A stretch of DNA of 6,527 nt from Candidatus Methylarchaceae archaeon HK01M (GTDB lineage Archaea > Thermoproteota > Nitrososphaeria > Nitrososphaerales > JACAEJ01). Location: NCBI GenBank assembly GCA_024256245.1, contig JAKLZD010000095.1, forward strand, positions 1 to 6,527. Direction: 5' to 3'. Shown one piece after another: positions 1 to 5,694 of this stretch (the first letter of the stretch is position 1; every line of letters starts with the position of its first letter). The notes under the pieces are model-generated. The model saw only the letters and a list, made by a program, of their open reading frames with translations. It was not told the origin of the DNA and ran no database searches. The translations under genes were made by a program, and so were the position numbers.

Positions 1-735
1 TGGTGTATCTGTATATTTCTTCGCTAGCTCAGGCTTTGTTAAAATTACAGCAACTGCACCATCAGAAATGGGTGAGCAATGAAGAAGCCTTATAGGATCA
101 GCTATGAGTGGGGATTTGAGTACATCTTGTACACTAATCTTTCGCCTAAATTGAGCATATTTATTGTTAACAGCATGATGGTGGTTCTTACAAGCGACCT
201 GTGCTAAGGCTTCTATGCATCTTCGATCTCTGCGACTATATTCGTGGATGTATCTTGCCATCATAGTTGCATACAAACTAGGGAAGGTGAAGCCCGCATC
301 GAATTCATAAGGATCAGAAGCAAACATAAGGTCGTCAATAATCTTGCTTGACCGATCCGTCATCTTCTCAAAACCACCTACAAGAATAAGATCATACATA
401 CCCGATTTTATAGCTGTACAAGCGTTATAGAGGGCCGAGCCCCCAGAAGCACATGCGGCTTCTGTAGTATTCATAGGAATGTTAAGTCCCAATTCTCGTG
501 CCATATAGCCAGAAACCAAGGCAAGCTTGTTGGTTGTCTGATAAAGGAAGCTACCGAAATAGCAGGCTTGAATATCTCTTCTTCCCATTCCAAAGTCCAC
601 TGATTCCACAGCATTAATCCCCGCTTCCATCATCAACTTTTCAGGGTCTTTATACCAATGCTCTCCAAAGGTTGTACGCCCAGCACCAATAATGGCAGCG
701 TGAGGTTTGACCTTCCAACAAGTTGTGGCACTCAT
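1..735 (-). CDS. SCP2-type thiolase (acetyl-CoA C-acyltransferase family), N-terminal part, cut by left window edge
   Basis: The frame is open from an ATG at 735 to the left edge, giving 245 residues of a protein that is usually near 390. It starts with a short extension and then the thiolase N-terminal strand (IIGAGRTTFGEHW, residues 15-27). The nucleophilic-cysteine motif TEAACASGGSAL is at 91-102, with Cys95 as the likely acyl acceptor. LILVGGFEKM (116-125) and SPISDGAVAVIL (221-232) are typical of the archaeal and SCP2-like thiolase branch. The C-terminal half, with the catalytic His and second Cys, lies outside the window. Family members condense or cleave acyl-CoAs in the cytoplasm. In archaea they supply acetoacetyl-CoA for the mevalonate pathway with HMG-CoA synthase and a DUF35 protein, or act in carbon-fixation or beta-oxidation-like routes. 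Neither partner gene is visible here, so the pathway cannot be assigned. Family call is firm; substrate unknown. Confidence 0.93.
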   Translation of the reverse strand, partial: MSATTCWKVKPHAAIIGAGRTTFGEHWYKDPEKLMMEAGINAVESVDFGMGRRDIQACYFGSFLYQTTNKLALVSGYMARELGLNIPMNTTEAACASGGSALYNACTAIKSGMYDLILVGGFEKMTDRSSKIIDDLMFASDPYEFDAGFTFPSLYATMMARYIHEYSRRDRRCIEALAQVACKNHHHAVNNKYAQFRRKISVQDVLKSPLIADPIRLLHCSPISDGAVAVILTKPELAKKYTDTP

Positions 736-760
736 ATTTAAGGACAATCAATCATAGCTA

Positions 761-778
761 CTTAATAGTTTTCCTCCT
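761..778 (-). promoter_or_regulatory. Candidate BRE/TATA promoter of the thiolase gene
   Basis: Read on the minus strand this is AGGAGGAAAACTATTAAG. The TATA-like part is centred near 765, about 30 nt before the thiolase ATG at 735. That spacing fits a leaderless or nearly leaderless archaeal transcript, with the purine-rich AGGAGGAA in the BRE position. The AGGAGG is a perfect Shine-Dalgarno string but lies 37 nt from the ATG, too far to serve it. It is also 17 nt from a 5-codon mini-ORF (755-738). The promoter reading is preferred but rests on spacing alone. Confidence 0.35.
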
Positions 779-970
779 AAAAACTAGTAGTAGGAAGAAT
801 GATTTAGAGATAATATAGATAGGATGTGAGAGGAGAGGGACATTCCTGGCTTTAAATATCATGTTTAGAATGTTAGGGATTTGGCTGCAGTCAGAATGAA
901 ATCGTTTGATGGCGTGTTTCAATGGGCGAAGATGATAACCTTAAGCTTGGATATTTATGAAAATGTTGAA

Positions 971-1004
971 TTTTGTTATAAAAGATTTAAAAATATATTA
1001 AAAA
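971..1004 (-). terminator. T-rich transcription end of the photolyase gene
   Basis: Just past the photolyase stop the minus strand carries a run of T-clusters (TTTTTAATATATTTTTAAAT, then CTTTTATAAC) without a GC-rich hairpin. Archaeal RNA polymerase commonly terminates at such oligo-T tracts, so this is the likely end of the photolyase transcript. The call rests on composition and position only. Confidence 0.5.
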
Positions 1005-1020
1005 TGGATATGCCTCTAAG

Positions 1021-2358
1021 CTAAAATTTTTCCACATATCTGTTAACGTCAAACTTTCTTTTTAGACCTTTATCATTCATATACCTTATTTTACCAAAAA
1101 TGGGTCTATTTTTCCAAGGGCGGTCATGTTTTCCGAAGCACCACGCAACACCAGTATAACTGTTGGGGTCCCTCCCATCCAGTTCATATTTATTATTCAG
1201 GTAAAGAGCAGTTTTAAAGGCATCTTCTGGGGTTTTACTCCACTCAAGGATCTTCTTTCCCCAATACATCCTCATATAACCGTGCATCTTTCCCCGAAAC
1301 ATCATTTCCTTCTGGGCGGCATTCCAGTAAGGATCGTGAGTTTCAGCAGTTTCAAATTCTTCTAAAGTATAGGTGTATTCCCTTGGGTCTTTCTTATGCT
1401 CGAGCAATGTCTTTCTAGCCCATTCAGGAAGCCCGTTAAAGGAATCGTAATTCATATTGTAGAAAACAAAATTTAGACTCAACTCTCTTCTTACGATGAG
1501 TTCCTCTAGATAAACATCTTTTCCAAGATTATCGGTCGCTAAAACCTTTAAAGCGATATATAATGGAGAAATCTGTCCGAAATGTAGGTAAGGGCTCATA
1601 TTTGATAGGTAATTGACGGTAGGGTCATTTCTGAGTTCGGGGTATCTATCCAATTTATTATTCAAAAAAGCTTCAAGATGTTTTTTGGCCTCTATTGTAC
1701 CTCCATGAAATTCATTTATTCTTTTGACGCTTCTATCGATATTTAGACGAAAGATTGCTTTTTCAATATCTTTAATATTAAAGGAGTAAAAATCAAGGTC
1801 AAGGGAACCTATTTTGGGACGGTTCTTTTTCAATGGAATAATGTAAGAATCCAGTTTCTTTTCTATCTTGGGTCTGAAACTGGCGGCAGAATATTCTTCC
1901 TTTGGAGATGCCACTTCAACAGGCACAATCGAATCACTTTCAACTTGTACTAAAGGACCTTCAATACGTTTGGCCACATATTTTCTCCATTCTTTCTGTA
2001 TTTTTAAGTATCCTCTATCCACAACAACTAAGGAGGCATCATTCGATAACTCAACGACGCCAACCTCCGGAGACTTATCCCAAATCACCATATTAATGTC
2101 CATCTTCTCAAGGGAAGATTGAACTTTCTTAAGGCCTTCAAGCATGAAAAAATAGTGTCTCTCATTTGCCTCAGGATAATTATTCATTAGTCCAAAAAAT
2201 ACCAAAAGAGGCTTATTCAACTTGTTAGCTTGTGAAATGGCGTGCTCGAGGGCGTGGTTGTACTCCGTTCTATGAGAGGCTTGCATCCAATAAAGCACGT
2301 AACTTCCCTGTTTAATCTCTCTACCACTTAGATTTTTAATTCTCTCTTGTTGAATCAT
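1021..2358 (-). CDS. phr: Class II CPD photolyase (deoxyribodipyrimidine photo-lyase)
   Basis: 445 residues, close to the roughly 460 of characterised archaeal class II enzymes and apparently complete. It repairs cyclobutane pyrimidine dimers in DNA using blue or near-UV light captured by reduced FAD. The N-terminal Rossmann-like antenna domain begins with the class II signature YVLYWMQASHRTEYNHAL (20-37). The helical FAD domain carries SPYLHFGQISP (255-265), ELIVRREL (286-293), MHGYMRMYWGKKILEW (358-373) and NKYELDGRDPNSYTGVAWCFG (389-409). Trp345, Trp366 and Trp373 have the 21- and 7-residue spacing of the W360, W381 and W388 electron-transfer tryptophans of the Methanosarcina mazei enzyme, so FAD photoreduction should be intact. 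The ATG at 2358 gives an N-terminus that fits the family. Its own promoter is plausible because 129 nt separate it from the upstream gene. An 8-HDF antenna is possible but not visible in sequence. Confidence 0.96.
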   Translation of the reverse strand: MIQQERIKNLSGREIKQGSYVLYWMQASHRTEYNHALEHAISQANKLNKPLLVFFGLMNNYPEANERHYFFMLEGLKKVQSSLEKMDINMVIWDKSPEVGVVELSNDASLVVVDRGYLKIQKEWRKYVAKRIEGPLVQVESDSIVPVEVASPKEEYSAASFRPKIEKKLDSYIIPLKKNRPKIGSLDLDFYSFNIKDIEKAIFRLNIDRSVKRINEFHGGTIEAKKHLEAFLNNKLDRYPELRNDPTVNYLSNMSPYLHFGQISPLYIALKVLATDNLGKDVYLEELIVRRELSLNFVFYNMNYDSFNGLPEWARKTLLEHKKDPREYTYTLEEFETAETHDPYWNAAQKEMMFRGKMHGYMRMYWGKKILEWSKTPEDAFKTALYLNNKYELDGRDPNSYTGVAWCFGKHDRPWKNRPIFGKIRYMNDKGLKRKFDVNRYVEKF

Positions 2359-2385
2359 ATTATTTGTATCTTCTTATTTCTAATC

Positions 2386-2393
2386 GTTTAAAG
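2386..2393 (-). promoter_or_regulatory. Candidate TATA box of the photolyase gene
   Basis: The minus strand reads CTTTAAAC, centred about 32 nt before the ATG at 2358. An archaeal start site roughly 25 nt downstream would leave a leader of only a few bases, which agrees with the lack of any Shine-Dalgarno-like sequence before the ATG. Confidence 0.35.
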
Positions 2394-2462
2394 TTCAATA
2401 TAAGAATTCAACAACCCATGAATCCTTTAAAATTCCTTTGAGGCGACTTCCTCTCCTTTATA

Positions 2463-2481
2463 GAATCGATGTCTTCGATTC
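2463..2481. repeat. Perfect inverted repeat downstream of the methyltransferase gene
   Basis: GAATCGA (2463-2469) and TCGATTC (2475-2481) form a 7-bp perfect stem with a 5-nt loop, beginning 7 nt past the methyltransferase stop. On the minus strand it is not followed by T residues, so it does not look like an intrinsic terminator for that operon. On the plus strand a pyrimidine tract rich in T follows. It may be an mRNA 3'-end structure, an operator or chance. Confidence 0.4.
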
Positions 2482-2487
2482 GTTTCT

Positions 2488-3060
2488 TTATTTCCTTTTT
2501 TCTTTATCATTTCTTCTTCTCCGTGGAATTAAGAATGGGGTTTTCTTCCTGTATTCTATATACTCTTGACCGAATCTTTCTTCAAGTTCCTTCTCTTCAA
2601 TGAATTTATAGTATGCCAGAAGTAATGACATAAACAATATGGTAAATCCAATTGAAGATGGAGAACCGGTCAAGATTCCAAATCCCAGATAAAGGATAAA
2701 GATTCCTAGACCCATTGGGTTTCTACAGTAAGAATAAGGCCCTTTTACGATTAACTTTTTTGGCGGAATCGTCGGGATTGGTGTTCCTTTTCCAATCTTG
2801 AATTGAACGAAAACAGACCAAGCTGAAAATAAGAAGCCTGGTATGAGGAAGAAGGGGGCTATGATAAAATTGAAAGGGCCAAATATAAGTTCGGGTAAAC
2901 CTAAAGACGAGTCCAGAGAAGGTAAAACGATTGCAAGAGTAAATGGGATCAATATTAAAAAAAACAAACCTGCAGGAATATATGTAATGATCTTCTGCTT
3001 CGTAGTATATTCTTTCTTGGTCCATTCGATTAGACATAAAGTTTCCTTGAAGGATAACAA
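2488..3060 (-). CDS. Integral-membrane methyltransferase, isoprenylcysteine carboxyl / phospholipid methyltransferase (ICMT/PEMT) type
   Basis: 190 residues with about four hydrophobic segments (roughly 25-46, 60-86, 115-130 and 134-151), a compact size typical of this family. The SAM-binding signature is present as VKGPYSYCRNPMGLG (105-119), followed by the hydrophobic hairpin and the C-terminal EEKELEERFGQEYIEYRKKTP stretch (155-175), whose acidic and Tyr residues are conserved in ICMT/PEMT proteins. The tail (180-190) is very basic and probably cytoplasmic. Such enzymes methylate membrane-embedded substrates from S-adenosylmethionine: prenylcysteine carboxyls, phosphatidylethanolamine or other lipids. 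The archaeal substrate is unknown. The start is TTG at 3060, because a TAA lies a few codons upstream in frame and no ATG or GTG occurs between. GGTAGGA lies a few nt before the TTG. It begins 17 nt after the ANL gene and is probably co-transcribed with it. Confidence 0.85.
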   Translation of the reverse strand: MLSFKETLCLIEWTKKEYTTKQKIITYIPAGLFFLILIPFTLAIVLPSLDSSLGLPELIFGPFNFIIAPFFLIPGFLFSAWSVFVQFKIGKGTPIPTIPPKKLIVKGPYSYCRNPMGLGIFILYLGFGILTGSPSSIGFTILFMSLLLAYYKFIEEKELEERFGQEYIEYRKKTPFLIPRRRRNDKEKRK

Positions 3061-3077
3061 ATCTTTCCTACCCAGTA

Positions 3078-4781
3078 CTATAATTTAGGTTCTGAAATTG
3101 TGAGAGGAACCACTACATAGAGGGGCCATCGCTTTAGAACTCCTTTCGGAAGTTCCCCCTTCCTGACGCGTTTTAGGAGTTCTGTGCGCGGTATTTGAGT
3201 TTTAACGGGATTCTGATCTAGAGTTCCCAATTGAAGCGAACCTCTCTCTATTGCAAACATGATTGAATCTCCGCCAGGACATAGAGGTAGTTTTTTCCAA
3301 ATCTTAGATATGTTAGAATGCTTGTTGCCCTGAGTGATAGGTAAAAACATTGACCAAGACCTGTCATCAAGTCCTTTTCTAAGTACCATCGATGATCTTT
3401 TATCGAAGTTAAATCTTTTAGCTAAGCATAATAGCAGACGGCGTGGGTTGACGATCTCCAGACCTTCAAGGTCAAAATAATCGCCAACAAAGACGTTGTA
3501 TTCTTTGGGAGCTCTGACCTCGGGAGGAATCATCAACTTTGACTTTAGACGAAATTCCGCACGTAACACTTCACCAGCGATCATTGGGAGACCTTCTTGG
3601 CTTTCGATCATTATTACATCTCCTGTGTCGACGTTGATTATAGGATCCCGACAATTCATATATGATACGAGAAGCCTACCAATTCGATATTCGCTACGAG
3701 TTATTAGATCAAGTTTTCCCCTGCGTTCTATTACAGGTAAGGTCAATGGAAAAACGCACATTCTTTCGTTCGAAGAAAGCTCTGGCACGTCTTTATGAAT
3801 ATTGGCGGCAAATGGACCTATCTCGCTCCCAACATAAAGGTTGGTGAATCTTTCAGCGCCCTTTTCCCATTTCATGAAATCACGGATTATTGACCACTCT
3901 CTCTCGGTAATTGAAGAAATACTGAAAACTAAGGTAGCTTCTGACATAAGATCTGAAAGCCGTCTTTGAATCTCAATCGTAGCAGTATCAAATCCTAGAC
4001 TCTCGATTAAACCCATGAGTTCAGACAACTCTGGATCTTCGTTATCTGAAACTATATACTGTGACTTCTTCAAGCCTTGGCGTAATCGCATCAAGTCGGC
4101 CCATCCTAGTACCGTCGAGGCTGGAGCAGAAACTACTGATATCTTCTCCATCGATAAGAGTCTTGCGATCGTCTGCAGGCTGTTGGCATCTTTATACTCA
4201 TAAAGCAAGTATGAAAGAGGCTTAATCAGAGAGAGCATAAGTCTCTGTGAGAACTCTGAGGAGTAAAGCTTGATTAGCTTTTTCCCTTCGAAAATTGACA
4301 TACCGTCACTTTTGATCCTTGATGGAACAAAGACCACTACAGATGAACTACTGTCTAGACCACTTACTTGAAATATGGCCTGCATGCCAGGAGCCCATCG
4401 ATTCCTCACCACTTCTTTTGACATATGAAACCATTTAAGGTCAGAGAGTTGGACTCCTGAAGTACCTGAAGTATGACATAAGTAAAGTGGATGTGAGCCA
4501 TTATAAGAGTCTGAAAAGGACTTAACATCTATGGAAACAAGTCTGGAATCCGTCTTTTCAACTTTAATTCTTTCAAAAAGGTTATCAATCGATGAGAGGC
4601 CGGATATTTTAAGTGCGAATAACTCGTATTCTTCTCTTGAAGATATATCAAGCCAGCTTTTCCAGTTTATTGGAGGAATTCTAGAATAAGAGGCATCGAA
4701 GACTTTCTGCAACTCTCCATCGAAATCGTAATACTTCAAAATTCCCACCGAAATATGAATACTTCTTTTATTAAATAACAT
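3078..4781 (-). CDS. Uncharacterised adenylate-forming (ANL superfamily) enzyme, PaaK/LuxE-like
   Basis: 567 residues. The phosphate-binding loop is CHTSGTSG at 102-109. The acidic core motif, normally YGxTE, appears as YVGSEIGPFA (316-325), with Glu320 as the likely Mg-ATP ligand. The ribose-binding aspartate motif is NVDTGDVIMI (383-392), with Asp388. The hinge and C-terminal lobe are weakly conserved: VGDYFDLEGLEIVNPRRLL (432-450) sits where the A8 hinge is expected but lacks its usual Arg and Lys. LPKGVLKRWPL (544-554) is a possible remnant of the A10 catalytic-lysine loop. Known relatives activate a carboxylate as an acyl-AMP and pass it to CoA or a protein thiol (phenylacetate-CoA ligase, LuxE, CapK-like proteins). 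Substrate and acceptor here cannot be told. It heads a probable operon with the membrane methyltransferase. No Shine-Dalgarno precedes the ATG at 4781. Superfamily call is fairly secure; function is not. Confidence 0.75.
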   Translation of the reverse strand: MLFNKRSIHISVGILKYYDFDGELQKVFDASYSRIPPINWKSWLDISSREEYELFALKISGLSSIDNLFERIKVEKTDSRLVSIDVKSFSDSYNGSHPLYLCHTSGTSGVQLSDLKWFHMSKEVVRNRWAPGMQAIFQVSGLDSSSSVVVFVPSRIKSDGMSIFEGKKLIKLYSSEFSQRLMLSLIKPLSYLLYEYKDANSLQTIARLLSMEKISVVSAPASTVLGWADLMRLRQGLKKSQYIVSDNEDPELSELMGLIESLGFDTATIEIQRRLSDLMSEATLVFSISSITEREWSIIRDFMKWEKGAERFTNLYVGSEIGPFAANIHKDVPELSSNERMCVFPLTLPVIERRGKLDLITRSEYRIGRLLVSYMNCRDPIINVDTGDVIMIESQEGLPMIAGEVLRAEFRLKSKLMIPPEVRAPKEYNVFVGDYFDLEGLEIVNPRRLLLCLAKRFNFDKRSSMVLRKGLDDRSWSMFLPITQGNKHSNISKIWKKLPLCPGGDSIMFAIERGSLQLGTLDQNPVKTQIPRTELLKRVRKGELPKGVLKRWPLYVVVPLTISEPKL

Positions 4782-4816
4782 TTTTTATGAGGTCAAAATA
4801 CAGCCAAATCAGAAAC

Positions 4817-4826
4817 TTAACATATT
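4817..4826 (-). promoter_or_regulatory. Weak TATA-like element upstream of the ANL gene
   Basis: The minus strand reads AATATGTTAA, centred about 40 nt before the ATG at 4781, which would give a leader of around 15 nt. The surrounding sequence is extremely A/T-rich (A-runs at 4828-4848), so other TATA-like strings exist and this choice is tentative. Confidence 0.22.
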
Positions 4827-4886
4827 CAATAAAAAAATTTCAAAAAAAATACATGGGTAAAATATAGTTGAAGCTTAGATGAAAAG

Positions 4887-4895
4887 TATATTTTA
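4887..4895 (+). promoter_or_regulatory. TATA-like element 23 nt before a small ORF
   Basis: TATATTTTA is centred 23 nt before the ATG at 4914. It could drive a leaderless 42-codon mini-gene, or a longer-leader transcript of the flavoprotein gene at 5032. Only position and composition support it. Confidence 0.3.
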
Positions 4896-4913
4896 GTTCG
4901 TATTCAAAACTTT

Positions 4914-5042
4914 ATGGTTGAAGTTGGCAGGACCTCTGATTTTACATCATCTCCATATATTGATGAGATGATTACTCCGCCCAAGTTCCTCGGCAGAATA
5001 TTAATAAACAATTCACATCAAAATTCTATAAATGGTGGATAA
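4914..5042 (+). CDS. Possible small protein or upstream ORF, 42 residues
   Basis: An ATG frame of 42 codons, starting MVEVGRTSDFTSSPYIDEMI and ending in TAA, fills most of the divergent intergenic region. Its stop lies 11 nt inside the start of the flavoprotein gene, in another frame. The TATA-like element ahead of it is at leaderless distance. No Shine-Dalgarno, transmembrane segment or family signature is visible. It may be a real small protein, an upstream ORF influencing translation of the next gene, or chance. Confidence 0.25.
   Translation: MVEVGRTSDFTSSPYIDEMITPPKFLGRILINNSHQNSINGG
4999..5008 (+). promoter_or_regulatory. Candidate TATA box of the flavoprotein gene
   Basis: TATTAATAAA is centred about 28 nt before the ATG at 5032, the distance expected for a leaderless archaeal transcript. 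The ATG is preceded by TTCTATAA with no Shine-Dalgarno, which agrees with leaderless translation. Confidence 0.42.
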
Positions 5043-5523
5043 ATCGAAGATAGTTAAATTGCCGAAAATGGAAAAGCAGGAGATAGAGAAACTTATTCAA
5101 GAACAAATGCTTTGTCGACTTTCTTTCAAGGGAGGCAAGTATCCATATACGGTTCCTTTTAGATATGTTCTAATGAACGGTTTTCTTTACTTTCACTTTA
5201 CAAACTATGGTAAGAAGATGAGACTACTTAAGAGGGATAACCGGGTTTGTATTGAAATTGAAAATTACAAACCAGATCTTAGCGAATTTAGTTTCGTTGT
5301 TTTAAGAGGAAAGTTAAAGGTTGTTGAAGATCCTCAGGAAAGAGGAGATGTTATTAAAAAGATGGCGGAAGAGGGAAAACAAAAACTTTCAGAAAATTTT
5401 CTTACTGCCCATGGTTTCAAAAAAGAGGAAGGGTGGTCTTCATTTAACCCGGAAAGACCCTTAGTTATTGTTAAACTCGATGAGATTGCTGAAGAAATTG
5501 GCCTTAAATCCCCGCCGTTATAG
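5032..5523 (+). CDS. Pyridoxamine 5'-phosphate oxidase-like FMN-binding protein
   Basis: 163 residues, the size of single-domain split-barrel flavoproteins (Pyridox_ox_2/NimA-like group). After a short N-terminal helix (13-27) the barrel begins with LCRLSFKGGKYPYTVPFRYV (27-46). Next come FLYFHFTNYGKKMRLLKRDN (51-70), the classic strand plus phosphate-contacting GKKMxLL segment, and RVCIEIE (71-77). A further strand, SFVVLRGKLKVVEDP (87-101), and a C-terminal strand, PLVIVKLDEIAEEIG (143-157), complete the fold. Members bind FMN, F420 or haem and act as oxidoreductases on small molecules or drugs, or as flavin-storage-like proteins. True pyridoxine-phosphate oxidases carry a longer conserved C-terminal substrate motif that is not seen here, so a vitamin B6 role is not supported. 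It is divergently oriented from the ANL operon and followed by an oligo-T tract. Family is secure; substrate unknown. Confidence 0.88.
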   Translation: MVDKSKIVKLPKMEKQEIEKLIQEQMLCRLSFKGGKYPYTVPFRYVLMNGFLYFHFTNYGKKMRLLKRDNRVCIEIENYKPDLSEFSFVVLRGKLKVVEDPQERGDVIKKMAEEGKQKLSENFLTAHGFKKEEGWSSFNPERPLVIVKLDEIAEEIGLKSPPL

Positions 5524-5536
5524 TTAGTTGCAAATT

Positions 5537-5551
5537 ATTCTTGTTTTTTTT
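5537..5551 (+). terminator. Oligo-T terminator of the flavoprotein gene
   Basis: ATTCTTG followed by eight consecutive T residues (5544-5551) lies 14-28 nt past the stop codon, without a preceding stem. This is a typical archaeal factor-independent termination signal and separates the gene from cdvB. Confidence 0.55.
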
Positions 5552-5562
5552 ATAGCATCAGC

Positions 5563-5597
5563 ATTACTTATAGTCGTATTACCGACAATCTAGTAAT
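5563..5597. repeat. Imperfect nested inverted repeat upstream of cdvB
   Basis: The outer arms ATTACT (5563-5568) and AGTAAT (5592-5597) are perfect complements. Inside them, GTCG (5573-5576) and CGAC (5583-5586) form an inner stem with a 6-nt loop. The element lies between the oligo-T tract of the preceding gene and the presumed cdvB promoter. It could be an operator or part of the preceding transcript's 3' end. Function is unproven. Confidence 0.3.
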
Positions 5598-5679
5598 TTT
5601 CGATTTCATATGTCATTTTACTATTTGATTTAATTTTCTATACCATCTTTCTTATCATCAACAACTTCTAACTTCTGCT

Positions 5680-5684
5680 AGGTG
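5680..5684 (+). promoter_or_regulatory. Shine-Dalgarno-like site of cdvB
   Basis: AGGTG matches part of the anti-Shine-Dalgarno complement and ends 10 nt before the ATG at 5695. Unlike the neighbouring flavoprotein gene, cdvB may therefore have a leadered mRNA. A TATA-like stretch (TTTAATTTTCTATA, 5629-5642) is suitably placed for a start site near 5660-5670. Confidence 0.38.
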
Positions 5685-5694
5685 TTGAAAAAAG

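Larger units (their letters stand above)
736..1020. other. Intergenic region between thiolase and photolyase genes, no convincing gene
   Basis: These 285 nt hold the thiolase promoter candidate on the left and the T-rich end of the photolyase transcript on the right. The middle (about 780-960) contains only short frames. The longest is a minus-strand TTG-initiated frame of 54 codons at 758-922 whose composition and peptide give no family hint. No tRNA-like fold, repeat array or strong palindrome was seen. Confidence 0.6.

Noticed and set aside
758..922. Minus-strand TTG-started frame of 54 codons upstream of the thiolase
   Set aside because: There is no family resemblance and no ribosome-binding site at the TTG, and its end coincides with the thiolase promoter candidate. 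Length is within chance for AT-rich intergenic DNA.
1126..1365. Plus-strand frame of 79 codons
   Set aside because: It lies antisense within the highly conserved C-terminal part of the photolyase and has no protein-like features of its own.
2430..2510. Minus-strand 27-codon basic frame overlapping the methyltransferase end
   Set aside because: It is too short, lysine/arginine composition follows from the A-rich sequence, and nothing supports translation.
2723..3037. Minus-strand frame of 104 codons in another phase
   Set aside because: It is an out-of-phase shadow inside the methyltransferase gene, whose own frame carries the recognisable SAM-binding motifs.
3496..3798. Plus-strand frame of 100 codons
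   Set aside because: It is antisense to the ANL gene across its E320 and TGD motifs, with no independent evidence of coding.
5032..5523. Annotating the flavoprotein as pdxH (pyridoxine-phosphate oxidase)
   Set aside because: Only the general FMN split-barrel motifs are present; the substrate-binding C-terminal signature of true PdxH is absent.
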